DNA from: Leptothermofonsia sichuanensis E412
GTDB taxonomy: Bacteria > Cyanobacteriota > Cyanobacteriia > Leptolyngbyales > Leptolyngbyaceae
Length of the DNA stretch: 64,000 nt
Assembly: GCF_019891175.1 (NCBI RefSeq)
Contig: NZ_CP072600.1
Location: 1,612,001 to 1,676,000, forward strand
Direction: 5' to 3'
A program made the position numbers and the translations under genes. How positions within the stretch are numbered: the stretch's first letter is position 1; each line of letters begins with the position of its first letter. Below the pieces are notes generated by a model. That model ran no database searches, was not told the origin of the DNA, and saw only the letters and a list, made by a program, of their open reading frames with translations. Below are positions 34,038 through 44,044 of this stretch, one piece after another.

Positions 34038-35360
34038 GCACAAATCCCGATGGGTGAACGGTTTAGCCTGAGAGCCGGAATAGGTCGCTGCAATATGTCC
34101 ATTGCCCACCAGGTGATACTTATAGGTCACCAACCCCTCCAGCCCGACTGGACCTCTGGGCGGCATCTTTTGAGTGCTGATGCCAACCTCAGCACCAAAT
34201 CCGTAGCGGAAGCCATCCGCAAACCGAGTTGAGCAATTGTGATAAACCCCCGCCGCATCTACCTGTGCCATAAAGATTGCGGCTGCCTGGGGGTCTTCGG
34301 TTGCGATCGCCTCCGTATGGCGGGAGCCGTAGGTATTGATGTGGGCGATCGCCTGTTCCAGACTGTCCACCACCTTCACAGCTAGGACCAGATCGCTATA
34401 TTCGGTTGACCAGTCGGCTTCAGTGGCGGCTGGAATGTTGAGAATTTCACGGGTGCGTTCATCCCCCAGCAGCCTCACATTTCTCAACTGCAAGGCCACC
34501 ACCCCTTCCAGCAGGAATTCAGAGGCGATCGCCTGATGCACCAGGAGGGTTTCTATGGCATTACAGGCCGCCGGATACTGGGTCTTGGCATCCACTGCAA
34601 TCTTAATCGCTTTCTGCACATCCGCCGCTTTGTCCACATACAGGTGGCAAATCCCATCGGCATGACCTAACACAGGGATGTGCGTATTCTGCTGCACAAA
34701 CCGGACAAACGAATTGGAGCCTCTGGGAATAATCAGGTCTACATAGGGATCCAGCTTTAACAGTTCCAGAGTTTCTTCCCGTGTGGTCAACAGTTGAACT
34801 ACCGGGGAAGCAATTCCCACTTCAGCCAGCCCTCGCCGAATAGCCCCCACCAGTGCCTCACAGGAATGCAGCGCTTCCTTGCCTCCTTTCAAAATCACAC
34901 CGTTGCCAGACTTGATGGCCAGACTGGAAATCTGCACCACCGCGTCCGGGCGTGCCTCAAAAATGACCCCCAACACTCCCAGGGGACAGGTTATGCGTTT
35001 GAGTACCAATCCCTGATCCAGTTCCCGATGAATCTGCACTACACCCACCGGGTCCGGTAACCGGGCAACATCACGCACTCCCGCGATCGCCCCCTTCAAT
35101 TTGGTTTCATCCAGCTTTAACCGGGCATAGAGCGCCTGGGAAATGCCCTCTGCTTCTGCGGTCTGGCAATCCGTGGCATTGGCTGCCAGAATCTCTGGTG
35201 CCGCCACTTCCAGGGATTGGGCGATCGCCTCCAGCGCCTCATTCTTCTTTGCAGTGGGCAGGGTAGCCAGCAACCGGGCGTGGTCACGGGTCTGCTGGGC
35301 AAGGTCAACCAGCGATCGGGCAACCCCAGAACTGGACTGGGTGGCAGAAGAAATACTCAT
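34035..35360 (-). CDS. proA: Gamma-glutamyl phosphate reductase
   Basis: A 441-residue NADPH-dependent enzyme that reduces gamma-glutamyl phosphate to glutamate semialdehyde in proline synthesis. Aldehyde-dehydrogenase-like fold. Typical blocks: [20 protein letters not shown] (~123-142), [20 protein letters not shown], and the catalytic Cys in [16 protein letters not shown] (~265). Length is slightly above the usual ~420 because of the N-terminus and an extended end (KPFTHRDLC). The stop codon lies in a MITE-like repeat, so the last residues may have been changed by its insertion. Start: ATG 35360. Confidence 0.92.
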   Translation of the reverse strand: MSISSATQSSSGVARSLVDLAQQTRDHARLLATLPTAKKNEALEAIAQSLEVAAPEILAANATDCQTAEAEGISQALYARLKLDETKLKGAIAGVRDVARLPDPVGVVQIHRELDQGLVLKRITCPLGVLGVIFEARPDAVVQISSLAIKSGNGVILKGGKEALHSCEALVGAIRRGLAEVGIASPVVQLLTTREETLELLKLDPYVDLIIPRGSNSFVRFVQQNTHIPVLGHADGICHLYVDKAADVQKAIKIAVDAKTQYPAACNAIETLLVHQAIASEFLLEGVVALQLRNVRLLGDERTREILNIPAATEADWSTEYSDLVLAVKVVDSLEQAIAHINTYGSRHTEAIATEDPQAAAIFMAQVDAAGVYHNCSTRFADGFRYGFGAEVGISTQKMPPRGPVGLEGLVTYKYHLVGNGHIAATYSGSQAKPFTHRDLC

Positions 35361-35474
35361 GGTCTTACAGACAAAAAGCAGTGCAACGTTCAGAAACCAT
35401 TTCCCTGAAGGGTACAGACTAACATAAACCTATAGCTTAGGATCGCACGAAATGGGGTGGCGCTGAACAGCCCT

Positions 35475-35498
35475 CTGAATTGAATGGCTCCAATTCAG
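35475..35498. repeat. GTATGAATTGAA-type hairpin, family C, copy 3
   Basis: CTGAATTG (35475-35482) and CAATTCAG (35491-35498) form an 8-bp stem between polA and proA, just after the polA stop in transcript direction. It is more diverged than copies 1 and 2. Confidence 0.5.
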
Positions 35499-35519
35499 AC
35501 AACTCAGACAATGCTCAAT

Positions 35520-38447
35520 CTATTTCGCCTCCATCCAGTTGTCCCCCGCCCGGATTTCAACCACCAGGGGAATTGAGAGGGGTACAGCAGATTCCATGGT
35601 CGATTTAATTTCAGATTGCAACGATTCCCATTCCTGAGGGGGCATTTCAAATACCAGTTCATCATGGACCTGGAGTAATAGTCTGGCCTGACGATGCTGG
35701 AGCAGATCGTGCAGTTTGACCATCGCCACTTTGATGATATCGGCACTGGAACCCTGGATGGGGGCGTTGGCAGCGGCCCGCAGGGATTGGGCATCGTACT
35801 GATCCCGGACTTTGACCTGGCTCAGGTCGATCGTCGCCGGGTCAGTGCCCCGCAACTTGCGGAGAGATTCACTACTAAAGTTGAAATAGCGCCGCCGACC
35901 CAGGATGGTTTCGACGTAGCCATTGGCGATCGCCTGCCGCTGCATCTGTTGCAGGTAGGCAAACACCCTGGAGTACCGTTCATTAAACCGTTCAATGAAG
36001 GTTTTCGCCTCTGCCTGGGTCACCCCGGCTTCCCGGGCAAACCGCTGGGCACCCATGCCATAGATGACACCAAAGTTGATGATCTTGGCAAGTCGGCGCT
36101 CTTCAGCAGAAATTTCTTCCTTGTCCAGCAGCAGCCGTGCCGTCAATTTGTGGACGTCCTCATTATTCTGGTAAGTCTCCAGCAGCACAGGTTCCTGACT
36201 CAGGTGTGCCAGAATCCGCAGTTCGATCTGGGAATAGTCTGCCGCAACCATGACCCAACCAGGTTCTGGGATGAAGGCTTTGCGAATCTGACGGCTGAAT
36301 TCCGTCCGAATCGGAATGTTTTGCAGGTTGGGATCAGAGGAAGACAGGCGACCTGTGGCCGTAATAGTCTGGTTGAAGTCGGTGTGAACCCGTCCCGTAT
36401 CTGCCCGTACCAGAGCAGGCAGAGAATCCACATAGGTCGATTTCAGTTTGGACAGCGTGCGATGTTCGATGATGTCCCGGATCACCGGATGATCGCCTTC
36501 CAGTCGTTCCAGAACAGAAGCATCGGTGGAGTAGCCGCCGGACTTTGTTTTTTTCGACTTGCGCTTATCCAGTCCCAGCGTTTCAAACAGCAGTTCGCTC
36601 AGTTGCTTCGGTGACCCCAGGTTGAAGACTGCCCCGGCTTCTGCATAGGTCCGCTCTTCAATCGCCTTCAGATCGGTCTCCAGTTGTTTAGAAAACTGCT
36701 TCAGATAGTCCTGGTCAATCCGCACACCCCGGTACTCCATTTCCGCCAGGACGGGTTCCAGGGGTTGTTCCACGTCCAGCAGTAACCGATACAGGGCAGG
36801 GACTTCCTGCAACTGTACCCGGAGCCTGGGCACCAGCAGAAAGGTGGTGTAAACATCCAGGCCACAGTAGTTGGCGACGGCAGGAATGGCAACCTCTGCA
36901 ATGGTTTTACCTTTGGGCACCAGATCGTTGTAGCTCATGGCTGTAATGCCCAGGTAGGTGCTGCTGAGGTCACTCAGGTTATGCTTACCCTCCGGGTTGA
37001 GCACATAGCTGGCCAGCATGGTATCAAATACAACCCCTGCCAGATGGATGCCCTGGCAGCGCAGGATGAGGCGATCGTACTTGGCATTTTGCAGCGCTTT
37101 AGGATACTGGGGACTTTCCAGGATCGGACGCAATGCTTCCAGGGCAGTGGTTTTGTCCAGATTGGTGCCTCTGGCATGTCCCAGGGGAATATAGGCCATG
37201 TCTGAAAGGGAGTCCCCCCAGCAGCAGCCAATCCCAACCAGCTCAGCATCGCGGGGTTCCAGGGAGGTGGTTTCGGTGTCCCAGGCGACGGGGGTTTCAG
37301 GCTGGGTAAAGGTCTGGAGCAGGTTCACCAGTTCCGTCAGTTTGTCCGGTGTATCGATGATGCGGGGAGCAATTTCAACGGCGACTTCGTTCCGGGCAGT
37401 TTCTGTGTCGGCGGCGCTGAAAAACCAGAGTTCGGGGTCGCTGTCGCGGGCAGGGGCGATCGCGCTTTCTGGTGTTGTCCCGTGGGATGCATCCGCCCCA
37501 TACTCCGGACTGTCACCAAACTGGCAGTGTAGTTGCCGGATTTTGCTCAAGAAAGAGTTAAATTCCAGTTTTTCTAGAAGGGGAAGTAGCGTCTCATCCT
37601 CAAAGCCCTGGAGCCTGAAGGCTTCTAAGTCCACATCCAGGGGCACATCCAGGTGGATTTGGGCCAGATATTGGGACCGCAGGGCATCTTCCCGTCCGGC
37701 TTCCAGTTTCTTTCTGACCGCGGCTTTGACCTGATCCAGGGAGGCATAGATCTGTTCCAGACTGCCGAATTCAGTCAGCAGTTGAACGGCTGTTTTTTCA
37801 CCAATCCCTTTCACCCCAGGGATATTGTCAGAGGAATCACCACACAGCGCCTTAAAGTCCACCACCTGGGAGGGTAAAATACCAAGCTTTTCCTTCACCT
37901 GTTGGGAGCCAAACTCCCGCGGCGGTGGGGTGCCCTTACCGTAGGTGGTGCTCATGTAGAGGACCGAAGTGTTTTCATCGGGGTCAATAAGCTGGAACAG
38001 GTCGCGATCGCCACTCAAAATCTTGACCCGGAATCCCCCGGTGGTGGCTCGCCGTGCCAGGGTACCAATGATGTCATCTGCCTCATAACCGGGAGCTGTC
38101 AGAATTTGCAGGTTCAGCCCTGCCAGCAGTTCTTGCAGGTTTGCCAGGTCGGGCAGGAAGTCCTCTGGGGCATCGGGACGGTCTGCCTTGTAGGTGTCGT
38201 CGGCTTCATGGCGAAAGGTTTTGTCCCCCATATCAAAAGCGATCGCCACATACTGGGGTTTCTCAGTCTCCATGGTCTCCAGCAGTGCCTTGAGGAAACC
38301 ATAGGACACACTGGTGGGAATCCCCGTTTTGGTGCGCAGTCCGCCATCCCGCCCTTTGGCAAAGGCAAAATAGGAGCGAAATGCCAGAGAGTGCCCGTCT
38401 ACCAGAACGAGCAGGGGCTTTTGGGAGTTGGAGGATTGAGAGGACAA
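35520..38447 (-). CDS. polA: DNA polymerase I
   Basis: About 975 residues. Order: 5'-3' exonuclease (~1-290, with LVLVDGHSLAFRSYFAF, GYEADDIIGTLARRA, GVKGIGEKTAVQLL), 3'-5' exonuclease (~370-560, with AWDTETTSLEPRDAELVGIG, so the catalytic D and E are kept), and polymerase (~580-975, with AADYSQIELRILAHLS, KIINFGVIYGMGAQRFA, LLQVHDELVFE). It acts in Okazaki-fragment maturation and repair. The start is uncertain: the frame is open to 38609, but that part is repeat-like. A TTG at 38447 gives the usual length. No ATG lies close to the conserved start. Confidence 0.92.
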   Translation of the reverse strand: MSSQSSNSQKPLLVLVDGHSLAFRSYFAFAKGRDGGLRTKTGIPTSVSYGFLKALLETMETEKPQYVAIAFDMGDKTFRHEADDTYKADRPDAPEDFLPDLANLQELLAGLNLQILTAPGYEADDIIGTLARRATTGGFRVKILSGDRDLFQLIDPDENTSVLYMSTTYGKGTPPPREFGSQQVKEKLGILPSQVVDFKALCGDSSDNIPGVKGIGEKTAVQLLTEFGSLEQIYASLDQVKAAVRKKLEAGREDALRSQYLAQIHLDVPLDVDLEAFRLQGFEDETLLPLLEKLEFNSFLSKIRQLHCQFGDSPEYGADASHGTTPESAIAPARDSDPELWFFSAADTETARNEVAVEIAPRIIDTPDKLTELVNLLQTFTQPETPVAWDTETTSLEPRDAELVGIGCCWGDSLSDMAYIPLGHARGTNLDKTTALEALRPILESPQYPKALQNAKYDRLILRCQGIHLAGVVFDTMLASYVLNPEGKHNLSDLSSTYLGITAMSYNDLVPKGKTIAEVAIPAVANYCGLDVYTTFLLVPRLRVQLQEVPALYRLLLDVEQPLEPVLAEMEYRGVRIDQDYLKQFSKQLETDLKAIEERTYAEAGAVFNLGSPKQLSELLFETLGLDKRKSKKTKSGGYSTDASVLERLEGDHPVIRDIIEHRTLSKLKSTYVDSLPALVRADTGRVHTDFNQTITATGRLSSSDPNLQNIPIRTEFSRQIRKAFIPEPGWVMVAADYSQIELRILAHLSQEPVLLETYQNNEDVHKLTARLLLDKEEISAEERRLAKIINFGVIYGMGAQRFAREAGVTQAEAKTFIERFNERYSRVFAYLQQMQRQAIANGYVETILGRRRYFNFSSESLRKLRGTDPATIDLSQVKVRDQYDAQSLRAAANAPIQGSSADIIKVAMVKLHDLLQHRQARLLLQVHDELVFEMPPQEWESLQSEIKSTMESAVPLSIPLVVEIRAGDNWMEAK

Positions 38448-40657
38448 AGACGTGATGCCTGAGAGAGGACAAACCCTATTGTATCGAGATTGTATCGATG
38501 GAAGGGAGTGAGGGGCGACAAAGGTGACAGGTGGACGTTGCCGAAAAGCAATATGAATCGCAACTGAGTTTCGAGCCTGTAGCACCTTTTTCATATCCAG
38601 AATCAGCAACCCCGATAGATGAATGTGGCCTGACCTGGATGGCTACCGCTATATTTTTTAACTCTAGAGGTTTGCCGCGGTTTTGATCGTTTTGCAAATT
38701 TTGATCCAGGCTCGATTTTGGTCTGTGACGGACAGGCTATCCAGGGGCTGATTGGGTGGATAGGCGGCCTGGTATTTCTCGATTTCGGTTTCCTCATACA
38801 GGCAATAGCTCAGGGGTATCCAGATAATGGTCAATCCTTCTGCTTCAGCCGCATCCAGCAAGGGTGGCAATTCGTTTTCAGCAATGAAGTCAGATGCCAG
38901 GAAATCGGGGCTGACCATTAATACTGCGATTTTTGCGGCGGCAAGGGCAGTTGCGATTTCATCTCGCCACTTTGCACCAGGTTGAATCTGAGTGTCATCC
39001 CAGACATTCAAGGTTTGATTACGAATCATTGGTTTCAAATGTTTTTGAAGTTGAGCCAGCCATTCCTGATCGTTGTGGCTGTAGCTAATAAAAACTTGAT
39101 TGCGTTCTGCCATAAAAGGAGATGGGTAAGATGATGAATTTTGATTTGGATACGAAGTGATGACTTCATCAATTAGACTGTGAATATCAACAAATTCATA
39201 ACTCTGCTCACATTCAACCTGATACCGTTTGTTATCCAGACGACGATTGAGATCGGCAAGGCGATAGAAGTGGGGCGTTTGACTGTTGTTGCAGGTGGCG
39301 CAGTTGCAGGGAACCAGTTCAGTGAATTTGAGGCGATCGCCATAGGAATCATGAATCTGCTTGAGTTCGTGACGAACGATAGTCAATAACTCTTTCTGGC
39401 GCTGACCTATGACTCGGACCCGGATTTCGCCTTTGTGGTAGCGGTAGTGTTCAATCACTTCAGCTCTTGCCTGGTCTTGTTTGAGGACAACCCCACTGCG
39501 CCAGACGTGGGATTGTGCCTCGATCAGGGCATGGGTTTCCACAATGAAGCGGGTGAGAATGCCCTTGGGCATGAATTCGCATTCGTAGCGCAGCATCAAA
39601 TTGTGATCAGGTTCCCAATCGTAGATAGGCTGATTTTCGGTCAGAAGCTGGGGGGCGATATAGGTAGCGGAAGCACTGGGAATTTCGTAGCACAGCTTAA
39701 AGTTCATCATCAACTTCAGTAGTTCCGGGCGCATGGTGGCGTACTGGTCTTCGTGCCAGATGGTTGCCAGGTCGGTGCGAGTGAACCGACCAAGGTTTTG
39801 AATCACCTGGGGATTGTCTAACACTTTGTAAACCGCAGCGGTGCCCCAGGTGGGTTTCAAAATGATGGTTTTTTGCAGCAGGTCATCTTCCTGGAAGTGG
39901 AGGCAAACCCCCAGATCATGCAAATAGCCACTCAGTTGCAATTTGTCTTCGTGGCGGGTAAAGCCATGCTGCTGGCAAATGGTCAGGTATGCTTCCAGGG
40001 AAATGTAGTTGCGCGAGTCTTGCTCCAGGGCTTTACGGACTTCTACCCAGGTTTTCGGGAGTTCGCTGCCGACATGGGGCAGGGTACTGATGTGATGCTG
40101 GATTGCCTTCAGGATTTCGGGTAAGCCTCGATTGTCCTTGAGGTTGGTTGCCAGAATGTCTTTCAGGTTGGTGAACTGTCCCCGCAATTGGCGATCGTTG
40201 ATCTCTCGCTTACGGTCCTGTTTCTCGTTTTTGATAATCAGCAGCGGGCTGTTGTCGCTCAATAGCTCTACCACATTCAGCCAGTAGTAGAAATCGGTGT
40301 CTTCTTTACGAGTATCTGCAACCAGAATATAGAGAGAACGTCTGGTCAGGAAAAACTGGTGGGTAGCGTGGTAAATTTCCTGTCCGCCAAAGTCCCAGAT
40401 GTTGACTTGAAATTCCTTACCATCAGGGAGAGGAAATCGCCACTGAGTTACTTCAATACCTTCGGTGGAGCTTTCATCTTCTTGCAGTAAATAGTCTAGA
40501 TTTTCAATTTTTTTTGATAGCGAGGTCTTACCAGCCCCTGGTTCTCCAATGATTAACAACTTTGCTTCACAGAGGAAGTCTTTTCCTGATGTTTCCAGTT
40601 GTCGTAAATATTTTTTAATCGCCCAGATACCTTTCTCTACAATTTCTGGGGGAGGTA

Positions 40658-41786
40658 TACCTTGTCAGGGTATAGTTTTTACTTGTTTAAAGGACTGAAA
40701 ACGCAAGGTTAACAGTGAATCTAACTCAGGTTTATACGTCGTATGACACTGGTTGAGACAAGCAGTAATCGCCTCCTTAAATGCAGAGAAGTCAGCATAA
40801 TAAATCGAATATAAGCATTGCTTCTTGACAAACTTCCACAAGCGCTCAATCAAGTTGAGATTGGGAGAATAGACCGTTAGATACAACAACTCAATGTTCA
40901 ATGATTGAGCCAACTCCATCACAACCGCACACTTCTGATACCGAGCGTTATCCAACACAAGCGTAATCGGAATGTCTAATCCCAGAGCTGCCAGTTTGTG
41001 CAGTAATTCACAGACACTTTGAGCGTTGATATAAGTCTCATTGGTGACGGTGATTAACGCATGAGTCACGGCGTTGAGGGCCCCTAAGACATTGAACCGT
41101 TGCCTTCCTGCCCCCGACTTGATAAACAAGCGTTCAAAGCACCACAAAAACCCTAAGTAGGCCCCCAGAACAAAATGGGCAGCATCGACAAAGAAGACGG
41201 CTCTCTGACCTGCTTTTGCCTCTTGCAGTCGTGGGTCTAGTTTTTTTTGACGAACTCCTCCTGCGCTTCTACATCAGCTTTGGCGGGCAACATCCCCACT
41301 CGCCGACAACGCATCCCCATCGATTTGAGAAACACCCTCACTTGCTCCCGACTACGGACAATACCAGTCAGTTCTTCGATCTTGGCGCAAGCCTGCGCTA
41401 GGGTCTTTGGAGGATTTGCCCGGAAGTATGCTTCCAAAGTCTGTTGATGTTGTTTCAGTTCACTCTGGGGTCGATAAAAGGTCAATTCTTTGAGATTGCC
41501 GATCCCCCCAGTTTCATAATCTCGCAGATAGCTCAACAACGTTGGTTTTGTCACCCGAAGCAACCGGGTAATTTCCTGATGCGAGTATCCTTGACTTTTG
41601 AGATACAACGCTTCCATTTTTTGTTGCACACGCGGATGTGGATGGTGAAAGCGTTCGTAATGTAGTTGCTCAATCTCTTCGGCACTAAAGCTCAGTTGGA
41701 TCATTGGGAGGCACCGTGCTCAACACTCAACGGTCTACCTCATTTCTACTTTATCTAGAGGGTAAAATCTATACCCCGGCAAAGTA
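40658..41786 (-). mobile_element. IS630-family element inside the Roco gene
   Basis: 1129 bp. Ends: TACCTTGTCAGGGTATAG (left) and, reverse-complemented, TACTTTGCCGGGGTATAG (right), about 27 bp of imperfect inverted repeat, flanked by TA on both sides. It differs from the copies at 32799 and 58122. Transcription of its transposase is in the same direction as the Roco gene. It appears complete and recent, since excision would restore the host frame exactly. Confidence 0.9.
40665..41704 (-). CDS. IS630-family transposase, joined by -1 frameshift
   Basis: The first frame (41704 to 41237, 155 residues) holds helix-turn-helix segments (QEITRLLRVTKPTLLSYLRD) and ends FVKKN. At its end, an A8 run allows a -1 shift after which the reading continues KKKLDPRLQEAKAGQRAVFF into the catalytic half. 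That half has all three acidic residues: FFVDAAHF, LVLDNARYQ and NLIERLWKFVKK. The product would be ~345 residues, normal for the family. Nothing else is broken, so I regard it as potentially active. Confidence 0.82.
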
Positions 41787-42916
41787 TAGTTCTAGGGGAT
41801 TCCCACTAAGATCAAGTGATGTCAGATTCTGCAACTGCCCAACTTTCATTGGCAGTGCCTTCAACTGATTGTAGCCAAGGTCAACTATTACCAGGCTCTG
41901 CAACTGTCCGATTTCTGTTGGTAGATCATTCAGGGAATTGTTACTGAGGTAAAGCTCCTCCAGTTTCTGCAATTGTCCAATTTCCGTTGGTAGAGTCCTC
42001 AGTTGATTGGAGTGGAGATCGAACTCCGTCAGACTCTCCAACTGTCCAATTTCTATAGGCAGTGTGTTCAGGCGGTTGGAGCGAAGGTTAAGTGCTGTCA
42101 AATTCTTTAATCGTCCAATTTCCTTCGGTAATGTGCTGAGAAAGTTATCACTGAGGTCAAGCTCAGTCAAATTTTCTAATTGCCCAATACCTACCGGCAA
42201 TATGCTCAGGCGATTCGAGCGAAGGTAAAGCTTAGTCAGATTCTGCAATTGGCCAATTTCTGTCGGCAATACATTGAGATGGTTGGAGTTGAGGAAAAGC
42301 CTGGTCAGATTCTGCAACTGTCCGACTTCTACAGGTAATGTCCTTAGCAGGTTGTAGCTCAGGTAAAGCGCTGCCAGGTTCTTTAACTGCCCAATTTCTA
42401 TGGGTAGGTTGCTCAAGCGGTTGGAGCTAAGGTCAAGGGTTGTCAGGTTCGGCAACTGTCCGATTTCTGCTGGAAGTATGGTCAGGTGGTTGAAGCAGAG
42501 ATCAAGTGCTGTCAGGTTCCGCAATTGTCCAATTTCCGCTGGCAATGTGTTCAAGGAGTTGTAGCGGAGATAAAGGGCGGTCAATTTCTGCAACTGTCTC
42601 ATTTCCCCAGGTAGTGAGGTCAACCCCTTTCGATTCAGATCAAGTTCTGTCCACCCTTCTCTGGCAGCCTGTTCAATCAGTTGCAGCAGTTCCGCTTCTG
42701 TCATCCCTCAATTCCCGCTGGTTTGTTTAATACTGTAGCTGAGGGAAAACGAAATGGGGAGGGTTGGGAGTTGCGTTGAGAGCTAAAAGTTGGAGAGCAG
42801 ATATTTGGAGAGAAGGTAGTGAAGAAAAATAGAATTGTATTCGTCTGGTGGCATCCGTTCCGGGGGTGCTGATTCTGGTTATGAATTAAGGATTGTATAG
42901 ATTGAAACTCCATTTC

Positions 42917-43843
42917 AGAGCTAATTTATAAAGTAAATCTTAAGCAGTCAATCGTCGGATCATCAGACGAATCAAAGAACCATAAATCATGGCTTCACTC
43001 ACCTCTGAATACACTTCATAATCCTTGCTTAAACGTCGGAATCGGTTGATCCAGCCAAAAGTACGCTCTACAATCCACCGCTTCGGAAGGTGCTCAAATG
43101 TCTTGGACCTTCGCTCAATGACCTCTACTCGTACGTGCTCCCCACATACTTGTTGAACGGCGTTGGCAAAATTCTGACCTGAATACCCCTGATCAACCCA
43201 AATCACTTGCAATTTGGCCAACTTTTCCTTGGCTTCATCCAGCACAACAATCGCTCCTAGCCGTTCTGAAGCATTCGCTTCAGTGACCAACACCCCAATC
43301 AATAACCCTTGAGAATCTACAACGATGTAACGTTTACGTCCTTTAACCTTTTTGCCACCATCGAAACCGTAGACCTCCCCCTTGTTTCCGTGGTCTTGAC
43401 AGATTGAGAATCTGCAATCGCCACCCTGGACTGTTCATCTCGACCTAATGTCGTTCGCAATTGCTAGCGTATTTGGTCGTGCATCTGTTGCCAGATGCCT
43501 TTACGTTGCCACTTTTTGAAATAGAAGTACACCGTACTGTAAGGCGGCAGGTCATGAGGCATCATTTCCCATTGGCAACCTGTTCGCTGTACCTAGAAGA
43601 TACCGTTGAGAATCTCCCTGAAATCCACTTCCACGGGATGTCCAAACCCTTTAGGTTTGGGTAATAGTGGCTTTAAGATTTCCCACTCTGCGTCACTCAA
43701 ATCACTGGGATAGGGTTGACGGGTCGGATTGGCGATTTCAGGTAGACGAGTTATCAGGAGCATCATCACTCAACTCGTTCTAGTCTAAAGTCGGCTCAAC
43801 ATTGAGCCGGAACCTCTTTAGCTTCTCTTTATAAATCAGCTCT
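42917..43843 (-). mobile_element. IS5-family-like element, decayed
   Basis: Ends are inverted: AGAGCTAATTTATAAAG at the left and, reverse-complemented, AGAGCTGATTTATAAAG at the right. ~927 bp. It lies just upstream of the Roco gene. An inverted 3' fragment of the same element is at 45899-46165, so the two bracket a 2-kb segment holding another IS and a toxin-antitoxin pair. Confidence 0.75.
42940..43766 (-). pseudogene. IS5-family transposase, with two stops
   Basis: From ATG 43766: LSDAEWEILKPLLPKPKGFG, then REILNGIF-stop, then MMPHDLPPYSTVYFYFKKWQ, then QMHDQIR-stop, then VAIADSQSVKTTE. A frame change follows before GEVYGFDGGKKVKGRKRYIV and the C-terminal part ERRSKTFEHLPKRWIVERTF. The frame change may be the family's normal programmed shift, but the two in-frame TAG codons show the gene is dead. 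Confidence 0.75.
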
Positions 43844-44044
43844 AAGAACTAAAATTGAGTTCTACCTAGCTGGGAATAAGCCTGAGAAGATGGGCGTGGA
43901 TGAAATTAATAGTTTTCACGCTGAGTTTCAAACCATATGGGACGACTTGAGTCAGTCTTGGATCAACTACAGGAAACAGGAAAAATCTTAAAAGTTCCTC
44001 GTAGCGGGCGATCTGGCATGATTATCCAGCTGTGATTTAGACTA

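Larger units (their letters stand above)
38664..42704 (-). pseudogene. LRR-Roc-COR-TIR (Roco) protein gene, split by IS630 insertion
   Basis: Read from 42704 the gene encodes about eleven leucine-rich repeats (1-306; L..LP.EIGQL.NLT.L.L..N). It then stops at YFAGV because an IS630 element is inserted at a TA (40656-40657/41787-41788). Joining 42704-41787 to 40655-38664 gives 2910 nt, exactly 970 codons, and the junction reads GNPLEL-PPPEIVEKGIWA, the usual Roco sequence. The restored 969-residue protein has Roc GTPase (P-loop IGEPGAGKTS 342-351, WDFGGQE 393-399, IKNEKQD 447-453), COR (~500-790) and a C-terminal TIR domain (821-960, NQVFISYSHNDQEWLAQL). It is probably a cytosolic signalling or defence-type protein. 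The halves may still be made separately. Confidence 0.9.

Noticed and set aside
35694-36614. A 306-residue plus-strand frame opposite polA
   Set aside because: It is the complement of the polymerase domain; its composition (His/Phe/Gln-rich) is that of an antisense shadow, and PolA motifs are unmistakable on the other strand.
43865-44044. A 32-residue frame beginning MGRLESVLDQLQETGKILKV just before the IS630
   Set aside because: Short, unrecognised and without a ribosome site; probably part of the scrambled DNA between IS elements.
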